Below are positions 1-10,172 of a stretch of DNA of 64,000 nt, in pieces. Each line of letters begins with the position of its first letter. The stretch's first letter is position 1. The DNA comes from Clavelina lepadiformis (lineage: Eukaryota; Chordata; Ascidiacea; Aplousobranchia; Clavelinidae), in assembly GCF_947623445.1 (NCBI RefSeq), contig NC_135244.1:19468860-19532859 (forward strand). Direction: 5' to 3'. The translations under genes and the position numbers were made by a program. The notes under the pieces are model-generated. The model did no database searches and had not been told where the DNA came from. It worked only from the letters and a program-made list of their open reading frames with translations.

Positions 1-225
1 AGAACGATTGAAACCTTCGTTTGTTGAAAGTCAAGACAAATTAAATGATTGCCTTTTGCTTATGATCTGCATATCAGATGGATTTCCTTTTTGGAATACT
101 ACAACGTTAAGTTGCTCATTCACTCCACTCAGGATTTCGAAGTTCTCTGACAATCACACAAGATCACTGTACTCTGCAAGCTCGTTATGTAAGAAAGCAG
201 CAATGTTGAGTAGTAGCCAGCTTTG

Positions 226-440
226 TAGCCGAATGGTTAGAGCTGGCAATTAGGCAGTGTTCACTATCCAGTAGCACTACCATTGTTATGCCCTTGGGGT
301 ATTACCAATGCTTGCTTCAGTTCAGTGCTTCTGATAAACATACCTAAATTCAAGCAATAAAAAACATATGTGTATCATTCCAAACTTGCTTGAGAGCTAG
401 CCAGATAAGTGGGGCTGGAGCAATTAAAGATTACCACAAA
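226..440 (+). repeat. tRNA-derived SINE copy 1
   Basis: The head reads like a tRNA A box (GAATGGTTAGAGC near 231-243). It is followed by a body motif, CACTACCATTGTTATGCCC, and a pyrimidine-rich stretch that recur near 34.8 kb and 39.0 kb. The common architecture (A box, B-box-like segment, shared body) marks it as a dispersed tRNA-derived SINE. Boundaries are approximate. Confidence 0.6.
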
Positions 441-2328
441 GGTTAATGGAAGCGAACTAAAATGACATATGAAGTTATACTTCTATCCTAGCCGCCAAAT
501 AAAGAAAATCATGTTGATTGCTGTGAAACGCTTTGACCTTATGCCACAGCAGTGGTATGCCACGTGTATATAATTGATGCAATCAGACCAGCTTGAAGGC
601 AAAACTATTTCAACCTGATGCTGAATAAAAGCACCATGCAATTACCACAATTCAATTTAATACATTGCATGAGCACTGCAAACCCGAAAAAGTGACTTTT
701 GGCTACTAGAGTACCGGTCTATCGTTGGCTGGATTGCCAGTTCAAACACCATTGTGCATTGCACTGTGCAACAATTAAGCAGTCTTTAGAACTTGCTTGG
801 ATTCTACATTCAGTAAGTAAGCATGCAGCTATTCCAGTGCCTAGAAGCCCGAGGTAGATAACCTATATCTTGTCTACGAAACAGGACCAATTAAGCAGCG
901 TTAATGCCAGACACACCAAACGCATGAAAGAACTGAAATCGAAAACTAGGCTATTTTGTTCATTTCAGCCTTTTCAGATTTTTAGTAAGATCCGTTTATA
1001 ATTTGTGCAAGGCATTCCAACGTGCATCAATCACTATACAAACCTTATCCATACATACCGGTATAGATCTCAGTAGTCTTCAACAGTAGCCTAACAGTAG
1101 CCTAAGCCATCCAATCGTACCGTACGATGACCAGCCACAGCAGTTCGACTGGATTACTTATTCGACCTATCGCTCGGTTGGATTACTCATACCAACACGA
1201 TTAGCCTTCCAACAATTATTTTAAGAGATGGAAATATTCTTTTTAGCCCATACGAATGGGTAATCCGTGCAATCTTTTTTCCCTTTCCTATGGGCTAATC
1301 CTTGACGAAGCGGGTGATGAGAGAGGAAAGGCTAAACATGCTGGCGCTTATGAGCATTGAACATGAGGTGCTGAGCAGCCTTGACTGCACTGACATGATC
1401 GAAGATTTCGCGCTTGCTAAGGCTCGAAAAACAGTAGTATAAGTAAGCAGCACTAGCGCAGCATTGACAATATGCCAACGTTAAGTTGATCTGGATTAGC
1501 CTTTTCTTCATTAACTCCGCTTTTCAGGCAATATTGGTATTGAATTGTGTTGGTGTTACATAGCCTGATGTTACTCTCGAGTTTTTACGATAACACGTCG
1601 TTATTATTGTTCATGTTCATTAAAATTTGGCTGACTGCGTCGAAAGCAATAAAGGCTCTTTGGTCGGTCTGATTACGCGTGTACGGTGGAGTCAGAGTGT
1701 CGAATGCATATGTACCAATGCCTAGAAAAAATAGGCCTGTTTTTGCGTTGCAGCATCAGGCCCAGTTTCGTCTTAATCCGGCCCTGCACGTTAGGATGCT
1801 AGATCAAGATGTAATGAAATGGTGATTTATCGTTCCTTAACCTGTTAGGACGACCACTTCAATTACAATGTTTGTCTGTTGAATTGTAGTCCTCGAATAT
1901 AAATGAGTCTCAGGTCGTTGTTTCGCTTCTCTTAATCTTAGAATCAATTGTACGCCTCGACAACTGTATAATCTGATTATATTTGAAGCTTCTTTGAACG
2001 AATACATCAAGATAGAACACTGTGGCAGCAACAGCACAAAGTCATGTTGCGGCGTTGAACGTAGAAACCAAAAAGACTGAATAAATCAAAATGCACGCAC
2101 AGGGGAAGCAATCGATTACGTCACAAAGTGTTATGCTTCGCTGATTCGATAGACGAGAATTCTATGTCGTACACAATTTTATATTACATTAATTGATATA
2201 TTTATCACAAAGACAAAAACGATTTACTTGAACAAACGTAAAAAACGCTTCTAAAGAATCTTTGCAAAAACCCGCTACCTTTCGACACCGTGCATAGGCG
2301 GGCAGTGGGTGCTTTGAAAGAACCGTCA

Positions 2329-2435
2329 GTAACGGTACCGGTAACCGGAAAAAATGTACCGAAAGTTTCTGTATTCGGTAGGCCTACTATTTTAAAAAAG
2401 TAGTTTGCTACTTTATGGGTACTCGGTACCGTTAC
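2329..2435. repeat. Short inverted repeat (hairpin-like, MITE remnant?)
   Basis: GTAACGGTACCG at 2329-2340 is repeated in inverse orientation at 2424-2435, and both arms are followed by further related GGTACC-rich sequence. About 80 bases separate the arms. It may be a small palindromic element. No clear target-site duplication was found. Confidence 0.4.
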
Positions 2436-3240
2436 TTTTTGTGTAAAAGATGCTGCTACAAATGCAATGTTTGCCGCTATTATGCCCCCGGTAAAAGTTA
2501 GGATACTCTAAGTCAAAACATATGTGACGTTAATCTCTTGCAATTTTGCTTGACATTTTGAGATTAAAAAAGATCAACAGATGCTAAAATTAGTGTTTTG
2601 TTTTTTAAAACATACTTTTTAAAATTTTGAACTAATCACGTGAAAAGTACCGATCGCCATAACTTCAACAAATACCATGTGCCGACGATGCTCGAGTCGA
2701 AAGTGGTGCATCAATTCATACGCCCACATGACGTGGACAGTTCTAACATACACATACATACGTCGCTTTTGTAAAAGAATAACGAAACACTTGATAATAA
2801 ACTGTTCGTAGCAAAATCAGCAGTAGCAGAACACATAGAACAATGCACTACGTGCAGCAAAATGTATTCCCACATAAATAACTTCAAAATATTACGAAAA
2901 TGCAAAACAGATTACGAGTGTAAAATCCAGGAAGCACGGCTGCTTGTTCTTGCTAATTGCTTGTTTGTGGAATTGTTATTTTATTACGCTATAATGGTTA
3001 GCATTTTACTCTACGTTACCCCACAGCCCACGGATAATAACGAAAAACAATACCATACAATACTAAGCAACATTATCCGTTCACTCAGCACTCAGCAGGT
3101 TGTTGCTTTATTGCTCTCGCTTTCCATCGGAAATGAAATGAAGCGTTACGATCACCACCTCACCATACATGCAGTCTAGGTTCATTCATTCATTCATTAG
3201 GACCTAGGTCGTTCAAAGAGGAAGTGACTAATTCGAACGT

Positions 3241-3248
3241 GTTTCAGA
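3241..3248 (+). promoter_or_regulatory. 3' splice acceptor directly upstream of the start codon
   Basis: The sequence GTGTTTCAG ends at 3247, one base before the ATG at 3249. A splice acceptor this close to a start codon in a gene with no visible upstream coding exon is what a trans-spliced leader site looks like. An ordinary 5'-UTR intron is the alternative. Confidence 0.5.
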
Positions 3249-5492
3249 ATGTCTGTTGAGAACGAGCTAGAGCTAGCGAAAGAATTAAAGTCTGTATGCT
3301 GTCGTATTGGATTACAGTACAAAGAACGAACAGAAAGTCTGCCTGAGTCGGCTCGAATTTTTGGTCAGTTAAGCTCAAATTACATGCAAAAATCTCCGGA
3401 CAAAGTAAGCCTTATAAGGAGTGCTACGCTTATCAATGCTGCTATCATAAGACAGCCCAGTAACAAAGAATACATCGATCAGAGAAATAAACTTTGTTGC
3501 CATGTTCTTGAAACCGCTGGTGCCGCAAAGTTAGACGCGGATCTCGTTGGTTTTTCAAAACAAGTAGCTTCAAAAATCGAAGAAATGAGAAAACATGTTT
3601 ACACGGAAACGATACTCGAAATCAATGAAGGGAAACGACAAAACGTTATGCGCGAATTGAAGAGTGACGTCACGATAGAGGAGATTATTAAAGCTGAAAA
3701 AACGGAAATACAAAAAACTCGACTACAACAAGATCTCATCTCACGAAATTACGCAGAGGTAATGAAGTTTGTTTCTACGTACTCTGAGCCCACGGTAGGT
3801 GAGCCCCCGTGTCAATACAGCGTAGTCGGCTTGGGGTCTTTGGCTCGCAAAGAGATTACTCCTTACTCGGATTTCGAGCACGTCATTTTGTTGGAGGAGG
3901 GAAGTCAGAATCGAGATGATTATGAGAAAATTCTCGAACATTTTCGTTGGTTTAGCGTCATTTTTCAACTTGTCGTGATAAACCTGGGTGAGACAATTAT
4001 TCCTGCAGTTGCCATTCCCTCGCTGAACGACTTTTCAACACCTGGTGGGGATTGGTTCTTCGACGCTTATACGACGCGTGGCGTATCATTTGATGGTATG
4101 ATGGTGCATGCATGTAAAATGCCACTTGGCAGAATGCAAAAGACATTAGATAAACCGTGGACGACGGAACTGATAAAACCTGTCTCAGAAATGTTAAATT
4201 ACTTGGATCCCGAAACGGACATAAAAAACGGGTATAACCTTGGCGATATCTTAACGAGAACTTGCTTCATTGCCGGGAGCAGACCAATGTTTGATCAATT
4301 TGCAGCTGGAGTAAGAAACAGATTGTCTAATAACCAAGTTGCTCGACGCGAGATTTTAAATAGACAAATCGACTTCGACCTAAAACGTTTCAGCGTGGTG
4401 CACAACCTGTTGGATTTGTTCGGTGCTTATTGCGCAAACATAAAAAGAACATTGTACAGAACGCTTACGTTGTTCATATCAGCCCTTGGACGCCTTGCCA
4501 AATGCGATTCTTATTCCTGTTTTGAAATCGTTGACGATTTTAAAAACCGCAATCTCATCAACGATAACACAGCACATCGGCTTCATTACGTCATCGCCCT
4601 GGCCTGCCAGATACGTTTAAAAGTTTATCGGCAACACGGGAGTCAAACCGACTTCGTTCGCTCTGATATACAGCAATACCAACACATCCTGGATAGCGAC
4701 ATGCCGCTTCAGCTCGCTAAAATGGTTGGAGAAAAGCGAATGTTAGATTACTTCACGGTGGCTTGTGATCTCCAAAATGCGATAAAGTGTCCGGATATTC
4801 TGGAACGTCTCGATCATTACCTAAAGCCGCGTTTGTCGACGCGTTTCAGGGTCCTCCGTTTCGTTAACATTTACGATCAGCTTCTTTGTGAGTGGGATGA
4901 GTTTTTGAGGCATCCGCAAGATGTCGCAATGGAAGAGCAAATGTGGATGAGATTTTATGTGGCAGGTGCTCATAGAAGAAACGAGAAATACGACACAGGA
5001 CTCGCGGTGCTTGAGTGGTTCGACAACCGAGAGATTTCCGATCCCTCGCTACGAGCCAACGTATTGGTGACTAAACAAAAATGTTTATACTTTGTCGGCA
5101 AACACGACGAAGCGTTAGACGTGGGGGCGCGGGCCCTAGCTCTCCTGGAAGATGTAGATCTCGTTCCCGCCGAGAAGTACGACCTCCTTTGCCACTCGCT
5201 CTCTTTTCATGCAAGCTGCTTGAGCGAAGAGAAGCAGGAACACACGAAGGCGATAGAAGTGTTTAAGAAGGAACATGGTTATTTGAGAGACCACGAGGTG
5301 GTGGCCAAGGCACCACGGGAGGCAGTCTGCTTGGTCAACATTAGCCAGTGTTACATGAAAGCCGATCTCTATGAGAAAGCGAAAAATCGTGCTGAAAAAG
5401 CTTTAGGTTTTCTCTTTCGTATCAACGGACCTGCTGACGTAATAAATCAATGTCGCCAAGTTGTTGAAATTTGTCGTGCCAAAATGCAGTAG
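3249..5492 (+). CDS. GlnD/DUF294-like nucleotidyltransferase with C-terminal TPR-like helices
   Basis: One uninterrupted exon encodes 747 residues. Residues 194-210 (GLGSLARKEITPYSDFE) fit the polymerase-beta nucleotidyltransferase motif: G196-S197, then D208 and E210 spaced to bind metal. This version resembles bacterial PII-uridylyltransferase (GlnD) and DUF294 proteins. The part after it, roughly residues 370-480, is a helical block rich in R/K and aromatic residues, such as NIKRTLYRTL, like the DUF294 C-terminal region. From about residue 560 to the end there are helix pairs typical of tetratricopeptide repeats. The N-terminal 150 residues are helical and unrecognised. The enzyme would transfer a nucleotide to an unknown protein or small molecule; the TPR part probably binds a partner. 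Absence of introns in a genome of multi-exon genes suggests retroposition or acquisition from bacteria, although the codons and base composition look ordinary. The start follows a splice acceptor by one base. The domain call is fairly secure; substrate and role are unknown. Confidence 0.85.
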   Translation: MSVENELELAKELKSVCCRIGLQYKERTESLPESARIFGQLSSNYMQKSPDKVSLIRSATLINAAIIRQPSNKEYIDQRNKLCCHVLETAGAAKLDADLVGFSKQVASKIEEMRKHVYTETILEINEGKRQNVMRELKSDVTIEEIIKAEKTEIQKTRLQQDLISRNYAEVMKFVSTYSEPTVGEPPCQYSVVGLGSLARKEITPYSDFEHVILLEEGSQNRDDYEKILEHFRWFSVIFQLVVINLGETIIPAVAIPSLNDFSTPGGDWFFDAYTTRGVSFDGMMVHACKMPLGRMQKTLDKPWTTELIKPVSEMLNYLDPETDIKNGYNLGDILTRTCFIAGSRPMFDQFAAGVRNRLSNNQVARREILNRQIDFDLKRFSVVHNLLDLFGAYCANIKRTLYRTLTLFISALGRLAKCDSYSCFEIVDDFKNRNLINDNTAHRLHYVIALACQIRLKVYRQHGSQTDFVRSDIQQYQHILDSDMPLQLAKMVGEKRMLDYFTVACDLQNAIKCPDILERLDHYLKPRLSTRFRVLRFVNIYDQLLCEWDEFLRHPQDVAMEEQMWMRFYVAGAHRRNEKYDTGLAVLEWFDNREISDPSLRANVLVTKQKCLYFVGKHDEALDVGARALALLEDVDLVPAEKYDLLCHSLSFHASCLSEEKQEHTKAIEVFKKEHGYLRDHEVVAKAPREAVCLVNISQCYMKADLYEKAKNRAEKALGFLFRINGPADVINQCRQVVEICRAKMQ

Positions 5493-6083
5493 CTTTATTG
5501 GTGTAAGTGAAAGATTATCTTTCATTCATTGTGTAGAAAAGCGCATCTCTACGATGATTTTACATATAAAAGCGTACCACTTTCAGTAATTAATTGTGTA
5601 TACGTAATATTTTCGGTTGTAATTGTGTGTGTGATGTGTAATTATGCGATATTGCGTAGTTTATCGTCAAAACTACCACTTTGTGCTTTAATCATCGATA
5701 TGTTGCAATTTTTACGTATAGCCTACTCGATTTACACATTTAATTGTTTCCTGTTATATCCGCCATGCCAGTCGTTGTCGTTTATTATTGTAACGACATT
5801 AGCTTATAGTGTTAGTCTTTATGCTTACCTTCGAGTGTTGAAACCAACAAATTAGCAGTTTTTACTTTTGCAAGAGATATTTAATATTGTATAGTGCTTT
5901 CACTATTTAAGCAGATATTAAATCAAAACTCCATCTGAAACTCAAGCGTGCTGTTGTCATAGTTACTTGAGTCTTACCTATTAAAATCTAATTGCAATCT
6001 GAGATAATTTTATCAAACTACACACATAAATCCTGCTCCAATCTGATCCCAAGCAGCAACAGATCAAACCAAGAGAGAGGATA
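5493..6083. other. 3' flank of the nucleotidyltransferase gene; duplicated block
   Basis: This is probably the 3' UTR and short intergenic spacer. About 430 bp of it (roughly 5600-6030) recurs at 8345-8775 with only scattered differences. An open frame here (5529-5855) is hydrophobic but not conserved in frame in the second copy, so I treat it as noncoding. Confidence 0.5.
5600..6030 (+). repeat. Duplicated 430-bp block, copy 1
   Basis: Shared landmarks with the block at 8345-8775 include TTACGTATAGCCTACTCGAT, CCGCCATGCCAGTCG and the closing stretch ending in CACACATAAATC. Small insertions and deletions separate the copies, for example around GACATTAGCTTATAG. The block lies just upstream of the first Kua-family gene; the other copy lies just downstream. 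Confidence 0.75.
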
Positions 6084-7569
6084 ATGTTGCAGGAAGAAAC
6101 CTTCGAAGAAAAAGATTTTGCAAACTATTTGCCGTATTCAAAGGGTACTTGTTCAAGTTAACGTGTAAGACTTTTTCAAAAATAGTTTAGGAAAAGCTGT
6201 TGTTTATTTTACTGACAGGAAAGCGCATTCAAGAACTGCTCAGTATTTCAATTGTTCTTGTGCTTCTAGCCGGCCACTGCGTCTTCATCATCTGTAACTT
6301 CAAAGCAGAGTTCACCATTTTTATTCTGCCTTGCGTATGTAAGCGAAATGAGTTTTGTTCTGCAACTTAACAGGATAGCGGTGATGAGATTTAAACTGTT
6401 TTCTCAAACCAGTTAATATCAAAACGAGCCATCACGATTAATGGCCGCTGGCTGCTTTAAAAGATTTCATAGAATCGGTTGCTAGAATTGTGATTACAAC
6501 CGCTACTTTATTTCTGTTTCTGGCTTCAGAAATAGTCGATCTTTACTATCATAAATTTTGCTGGTTATGGTATCGATTATAGACCTCATTGCTAATAAAT
6601 TTTAGGACTGAATTTAATTATGTCAGCATGTTGATAATTACAAGTGCCACATAAGCTTCAAGCAGTAAACTGCAAAAATGTCTTTAACCTTTTTCAGTCG
6701 CCGGTCTCCTGATCGCCGATTTTGAGTCGGGTTTTGTTCATTGGTTCATGGACACGTACGGGTCAGAAAATACGCCAATATTAGGAGAAACGATTCTTGC
6801 TTTTCGGCAACATCATCGATATCCAATTGCTATTACATATAACACAACAATTCGCACGTTTGGCGACCCGGCGGCAAGTTGCCTGCCGCAGCTGTTGTGG
6901 TCTACTTGGACGATCAAGCATTTTATTGGGGGTACATTAGAACGAGAGAAATTTTTATTTAGCAAGTCTAATATATAAATGTATACAGCAACTGGTTAAC
7001 ATTAAACAATTGTCGTAAATCGCAGACACTTTTAGCTATTTTCTTGTCCTTTTCGTTTTTGCTTGGTGTGGTCTCCAATCCTGGGTTAATCAGATCCACC
7101 AGTGGTCGCACACCCACAGTAAACAAATACCACCAGTTGCTCAACTTCTTCAGAAAGTCGGACTCATCCTTTCCAAGCAACATCACCATAAACATCATAT
7201 ATCTCCTCACACATGGTAGGTTCGTGTCACTATGGGTCACTAACGTCACTAACGCTTTCTTGCTATGAATTGTAATCAAAAGCTTATTTTATTGGCAAGT
7301 CAAAGTCCATTCGAAAAATGAAAACAGTTCAGCTTACTGCACAGTCGGCAGTTGTGTCAATTCGTTTCCACTTCATTGAAAATCTTATTTTCATTTAATA
7401 ACGCACTTGGTTGTCATTGGAAACTAGTCTAATGCTTTTCAGCGATTACTGCGTCGTTTCTGGGATCATGGACGGTCCACTAGAGGCGCTGCAGTTCTGG
7501 AGAAGAATGGAGAATCTTATCGAATATTTGACAAGCGTGAAGCCGCGTTCTGAATGCAAATCACACTGA
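6084..7569 (+). CDS. PEDS1-like: Kua/TMEM189-family membrane desaturase, copy A
   Basis: Five exons (6084-6144, 6219-6338, 6698-6965, 7036-7215, 7443-7569) join in phase to give 251 residues, near the ~270 of human PEDS1. The family introduces the vinyl-ether double bond of plasmalogens (PEDS1/CarF) or desaturates plastid lipid (FAD4) in the ER or thylakoid membrane, using histidine-bound iron. Visible: a hydrophobic helix at residues 27-46, a conserved DFESGFVHW (68-76), QHH (98-100), NQIHQWSH (168-175) after a second hydrophobic stretch, and HHHKHHISPH (199-208), then YCVVSG and FWRR near the end. The histidine that follows ITR in human PEDS1 is replaced: ITYNTTI at 106-112. That leaves PEDS1 activity uncertain, and an FAD4-like substrate is possible. 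All donors are GT and all acceptors AG. The start MLQEETF is the first ATG in frame in both copies. Copy B lies 11.1 kb downstream with identical exon lengths. Confidence 0.88.
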
Positions 7570-8344
7570 GCAGGAATCTGCTTTTACTTTATAATTATTG
7601 CACGCTGTTTCAATATGTGTATATTTGCAACGCAATTTGTTTTAAGCTTGATGCGCCCATGAAGTGGAATCATATTTTTTTATTAATTTAAAATTTTGTG
7701 GTACAGTCTGAAGTCTGGTATCCTGGAAAATCTGGTAGACAGGCTAAAAAATGTGGAATTCATTTTGAAGTACAATCCTACTTTTATAGCTAAATATGAC
7801 AAAAAAATGCTTTTGAGAATAATTGCTGATGTCATGTTGATAAGAATATTAAACAAAAAAAGTTTAAAATTCCTCACAGCGCTGCAAATCTAAGTTTTTC
7901 AACATTTTGATTTGAGGAAATACCTAAGTTTAGCGATTTTTAAGTGAAAACCTTGGCGCTAATGTGCGACGCGATCAAGTAAAAATTAAAAAAAAATTGT
8001 ATTTTGCAAGTTTAGTTTTGGTTGATACAGAATGGGATTAGTCTATTTAACTTTAACTTGATATTTTTAAACATGGCCTAAATATGAAAGACCCTATACC
8101 GTCACAACTATCGAGACACACAAAACACAGATCGGAGTTGAAACATAAACAACAAGAACCAAGCCGGCGCCAGAAAAGATTTCAATTCAATACAACAAAT
8201 TAAACATTACAGTAAACATTATACGGTAAAAAAATTTTTACTAATTTTTGCAAACATCGTTTAATGTTTAATTACTGTCACTTCAAGCTCAGCCAAATTT
8301 CAGCAGGTGAGTGTAGCGCCTGTGACAGCACGTCCCTGGTATGT

Positions 8345-8775
8345 AAGCGCATACTTGTACACGTAATATTTTCGGTTGTAACTGTTTGTGATATTCGCAA
8401 TTTTTCTTCGAAAATGTCACTTTGTGTTTTGATCATCTTATTGTTGCAATTTTTACGTATAGCCTACTCGATTTACACATTTAATTGTTTCCTGTTGTAT
8501 CCGCCATGCCAGTCGATGTCGTTTATTATTGTAACGACATTATAGTGTTGGTCTTTATGCTGACCTTCGAGTGTTAAAACCAACAAATTAGCAGTTTTTA
8601 CTTTTGCAACTGATATTTAACATTGTATAGTTGTTTCACCATTTAAGCAGTTATTAAATCAATACTCCATTCGAAACTCAAGCGTGCTGTTGTCATAGTT
8701 ACTTAAGTCTTACCTATTAAAATCTAATTGCAATCTGAGATAATTATATCAAACTACACACATAAATCTTACCTG
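8345..8775 (+). repeat. Duplicated 430-bp block, copy 2
   Basis: It matches 5600-6030 over most of its length, including the same TATAGCCTACTCGATTTACA core. The open frame in copy 1 is truncated here by a deletion after CGACATTATAG, which argues against coding function. Confidence 0.75.
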
Positions 8776-9304
8776 TAACTCAATATAAGTACCCAATGTA
8801 TACATACGCAAACAATAACCACGTAATTACGTAGCGCTACATAGCACGAGTATGTGGTACAAAATCAATTTTAGCTGATCGAAAATGATTCGGGCGGAAT
8901 CGAAACCCCAATGAAAGAAGTTTAAAAAAGGATAATTTGTATTGAGTAAACTTGTTTTGCAATTCGATATTGATCAAATTTCATAATGTTTGGCTTCCTC
9001 CTTACAATTTGATGATACACTATTTGAAATACCAGTGGTACATGTATCAAACAATTTTTAAACAAAGGATATTTTTTACCCAAGTAAAGGACAGAAACAC
9101 ACAGAGCGAAATAAAGAACGGTTGGTAAACCGAGTAACTAGGCAGATTGGGATTTTACGCTTAAACTTTCGATAGCGGCTGAAATAATTTACAATAAAGA
9201 TTTAACCCAACAAGCTCTAGCTTTATACAAAGAAATGTAAATCGGCAAGATTGCCAAAAGAGATTTGGAAGAATGGTTATTTGAGTTATGTAGTTCTTCG
9301 GTGG

Positions 9305-9692
9305 CAGAGTTGTGAACGGGCCTTATATTGCTAAAAAGAACTCGAAAATACAAGCCCGAATCCGAAAATTTTATTTGAAGCCCGCATCAGGCCCAAAAGG
9401 TAAATTTACTTAATAAATCAAAGTCATCTTTTGATGCCATTCTATGACTGGAAACCTTTTCTAAGCTTCTCTTTGCGTTCTGTTGGAGTACGTTCGGCAT
9501 CCACATATGATGCGCGGATGCACATTCGTGTAAAGAAAATGAATTTGCGACGCAAATGTAGCAAAATGTAAGTGTATAAATTCAGGTCCTAATCTGGTCC
9601 AATTTTATTCAATTTAAAGCCTGAACCCGACCAGAAAAGCCCGGCGTTAATTCTTTCATTTCAATTCATTCCTAACCCGATTTGCAACTCTG
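9305..9692. mobile_element. hAT-type MITE with 8-bp target duplication
   Basis: The 388-bp element begins CAGAGTTGTGAACGGGCC and its right end, read on the minus strand, begins CAGAGTTGCAAATCGGG. It is flanked by TTCGGTGG (9297-9304) and TTTGGTGG (9693-9700), an 8-bp duplication with one mismatch, as hAT transposases produce. It has no coding capacity. The interior repeats 'GAACCCGA'-like words. Confidence 0.8.
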
Positions 9693-10172
9693 TTTGGTGG
9701 TATGTGGTATGATACTAAAAAAAAGTTTGAGGATTACTGTTGCAGTGTTGCTATGGAATTTATGGCAAGAACTTGCAGCGTTAATTCTTTAAGAACATAA
9801 AATGATAAAATTATTGATAGCAAGGGGATTGTTCAATTAATTCTTTGAAAACGAGCACTGTACTTATAGCGGGGTACACGTAAGCAAAAAGACAGATCTC
9901 GTTTTGAACATTATTTCAGAGACAGAACAAATTTCTTGAAATTTACAACGATACAGTGCTGAGAGTTAACTATGTATATTGTACTGTTGTCTATAAAATA
10001 CAAATTGGCATTATCTTGATGGGTTTTTGATTTGGCAAATTCCCAGACCAGATTCGCCTCTTATCGAAAGCATGGACAATAAATGATAATTAAATTAAAA
10101 TTAAAATGTGCAACTGACAACAAAACTGGATAAATCCAAATAAAACGTCAAGACAACTTGCGACATCAATAA

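Larger units (their letters stand above)
1..3248. other. Intergenic region, 5' side of the nucleotidyltransferase gene
   Basis: I see no convincing coding exon in this stretch; the short open frames lack family resemblance and phase-compatible splice partners. It contains a tRNA-derived SINE near 226-440, an inverted repeat around 2329-2435, and a short CATT microsatellite at about 3183-3200. A promoter for the downstream gene cannot be pinpointed; if that mRNA is trans-spliced, the true transcription start could lie anywhere in the last few hundred bases. Confidence 0.5.
7570..10172. other. Spacer between Kua copy A and the 2-kb transposon
   Basis: Homology to the flank of copy B continues to about 7660. 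The second copy of the 430-bp block lies at 8345-8775 and a hAT MITE at 9305-9692. The remainder is AT-rich with no supported gene. Confidence 0.5.

Noticed and set aside
5529..5855. Hydrophobic 108-residue open frame as a membrane-protein gene
   Set aside because: The second copy of the block (8345-8775) breaks the frame by indels, and codon-level conservation is no better than nucleotide-level; the composition follows from AT-rich sequence.
6966..6978. In-frame stop after SKSNI as the end of the Kua protein
   Set aside because: The donor AGCAA|GTCTAA gives a phase-2 exit that joins exon 4 in the frame carrying NQIHQWSH; ending here would delete the essential histidine boxes.
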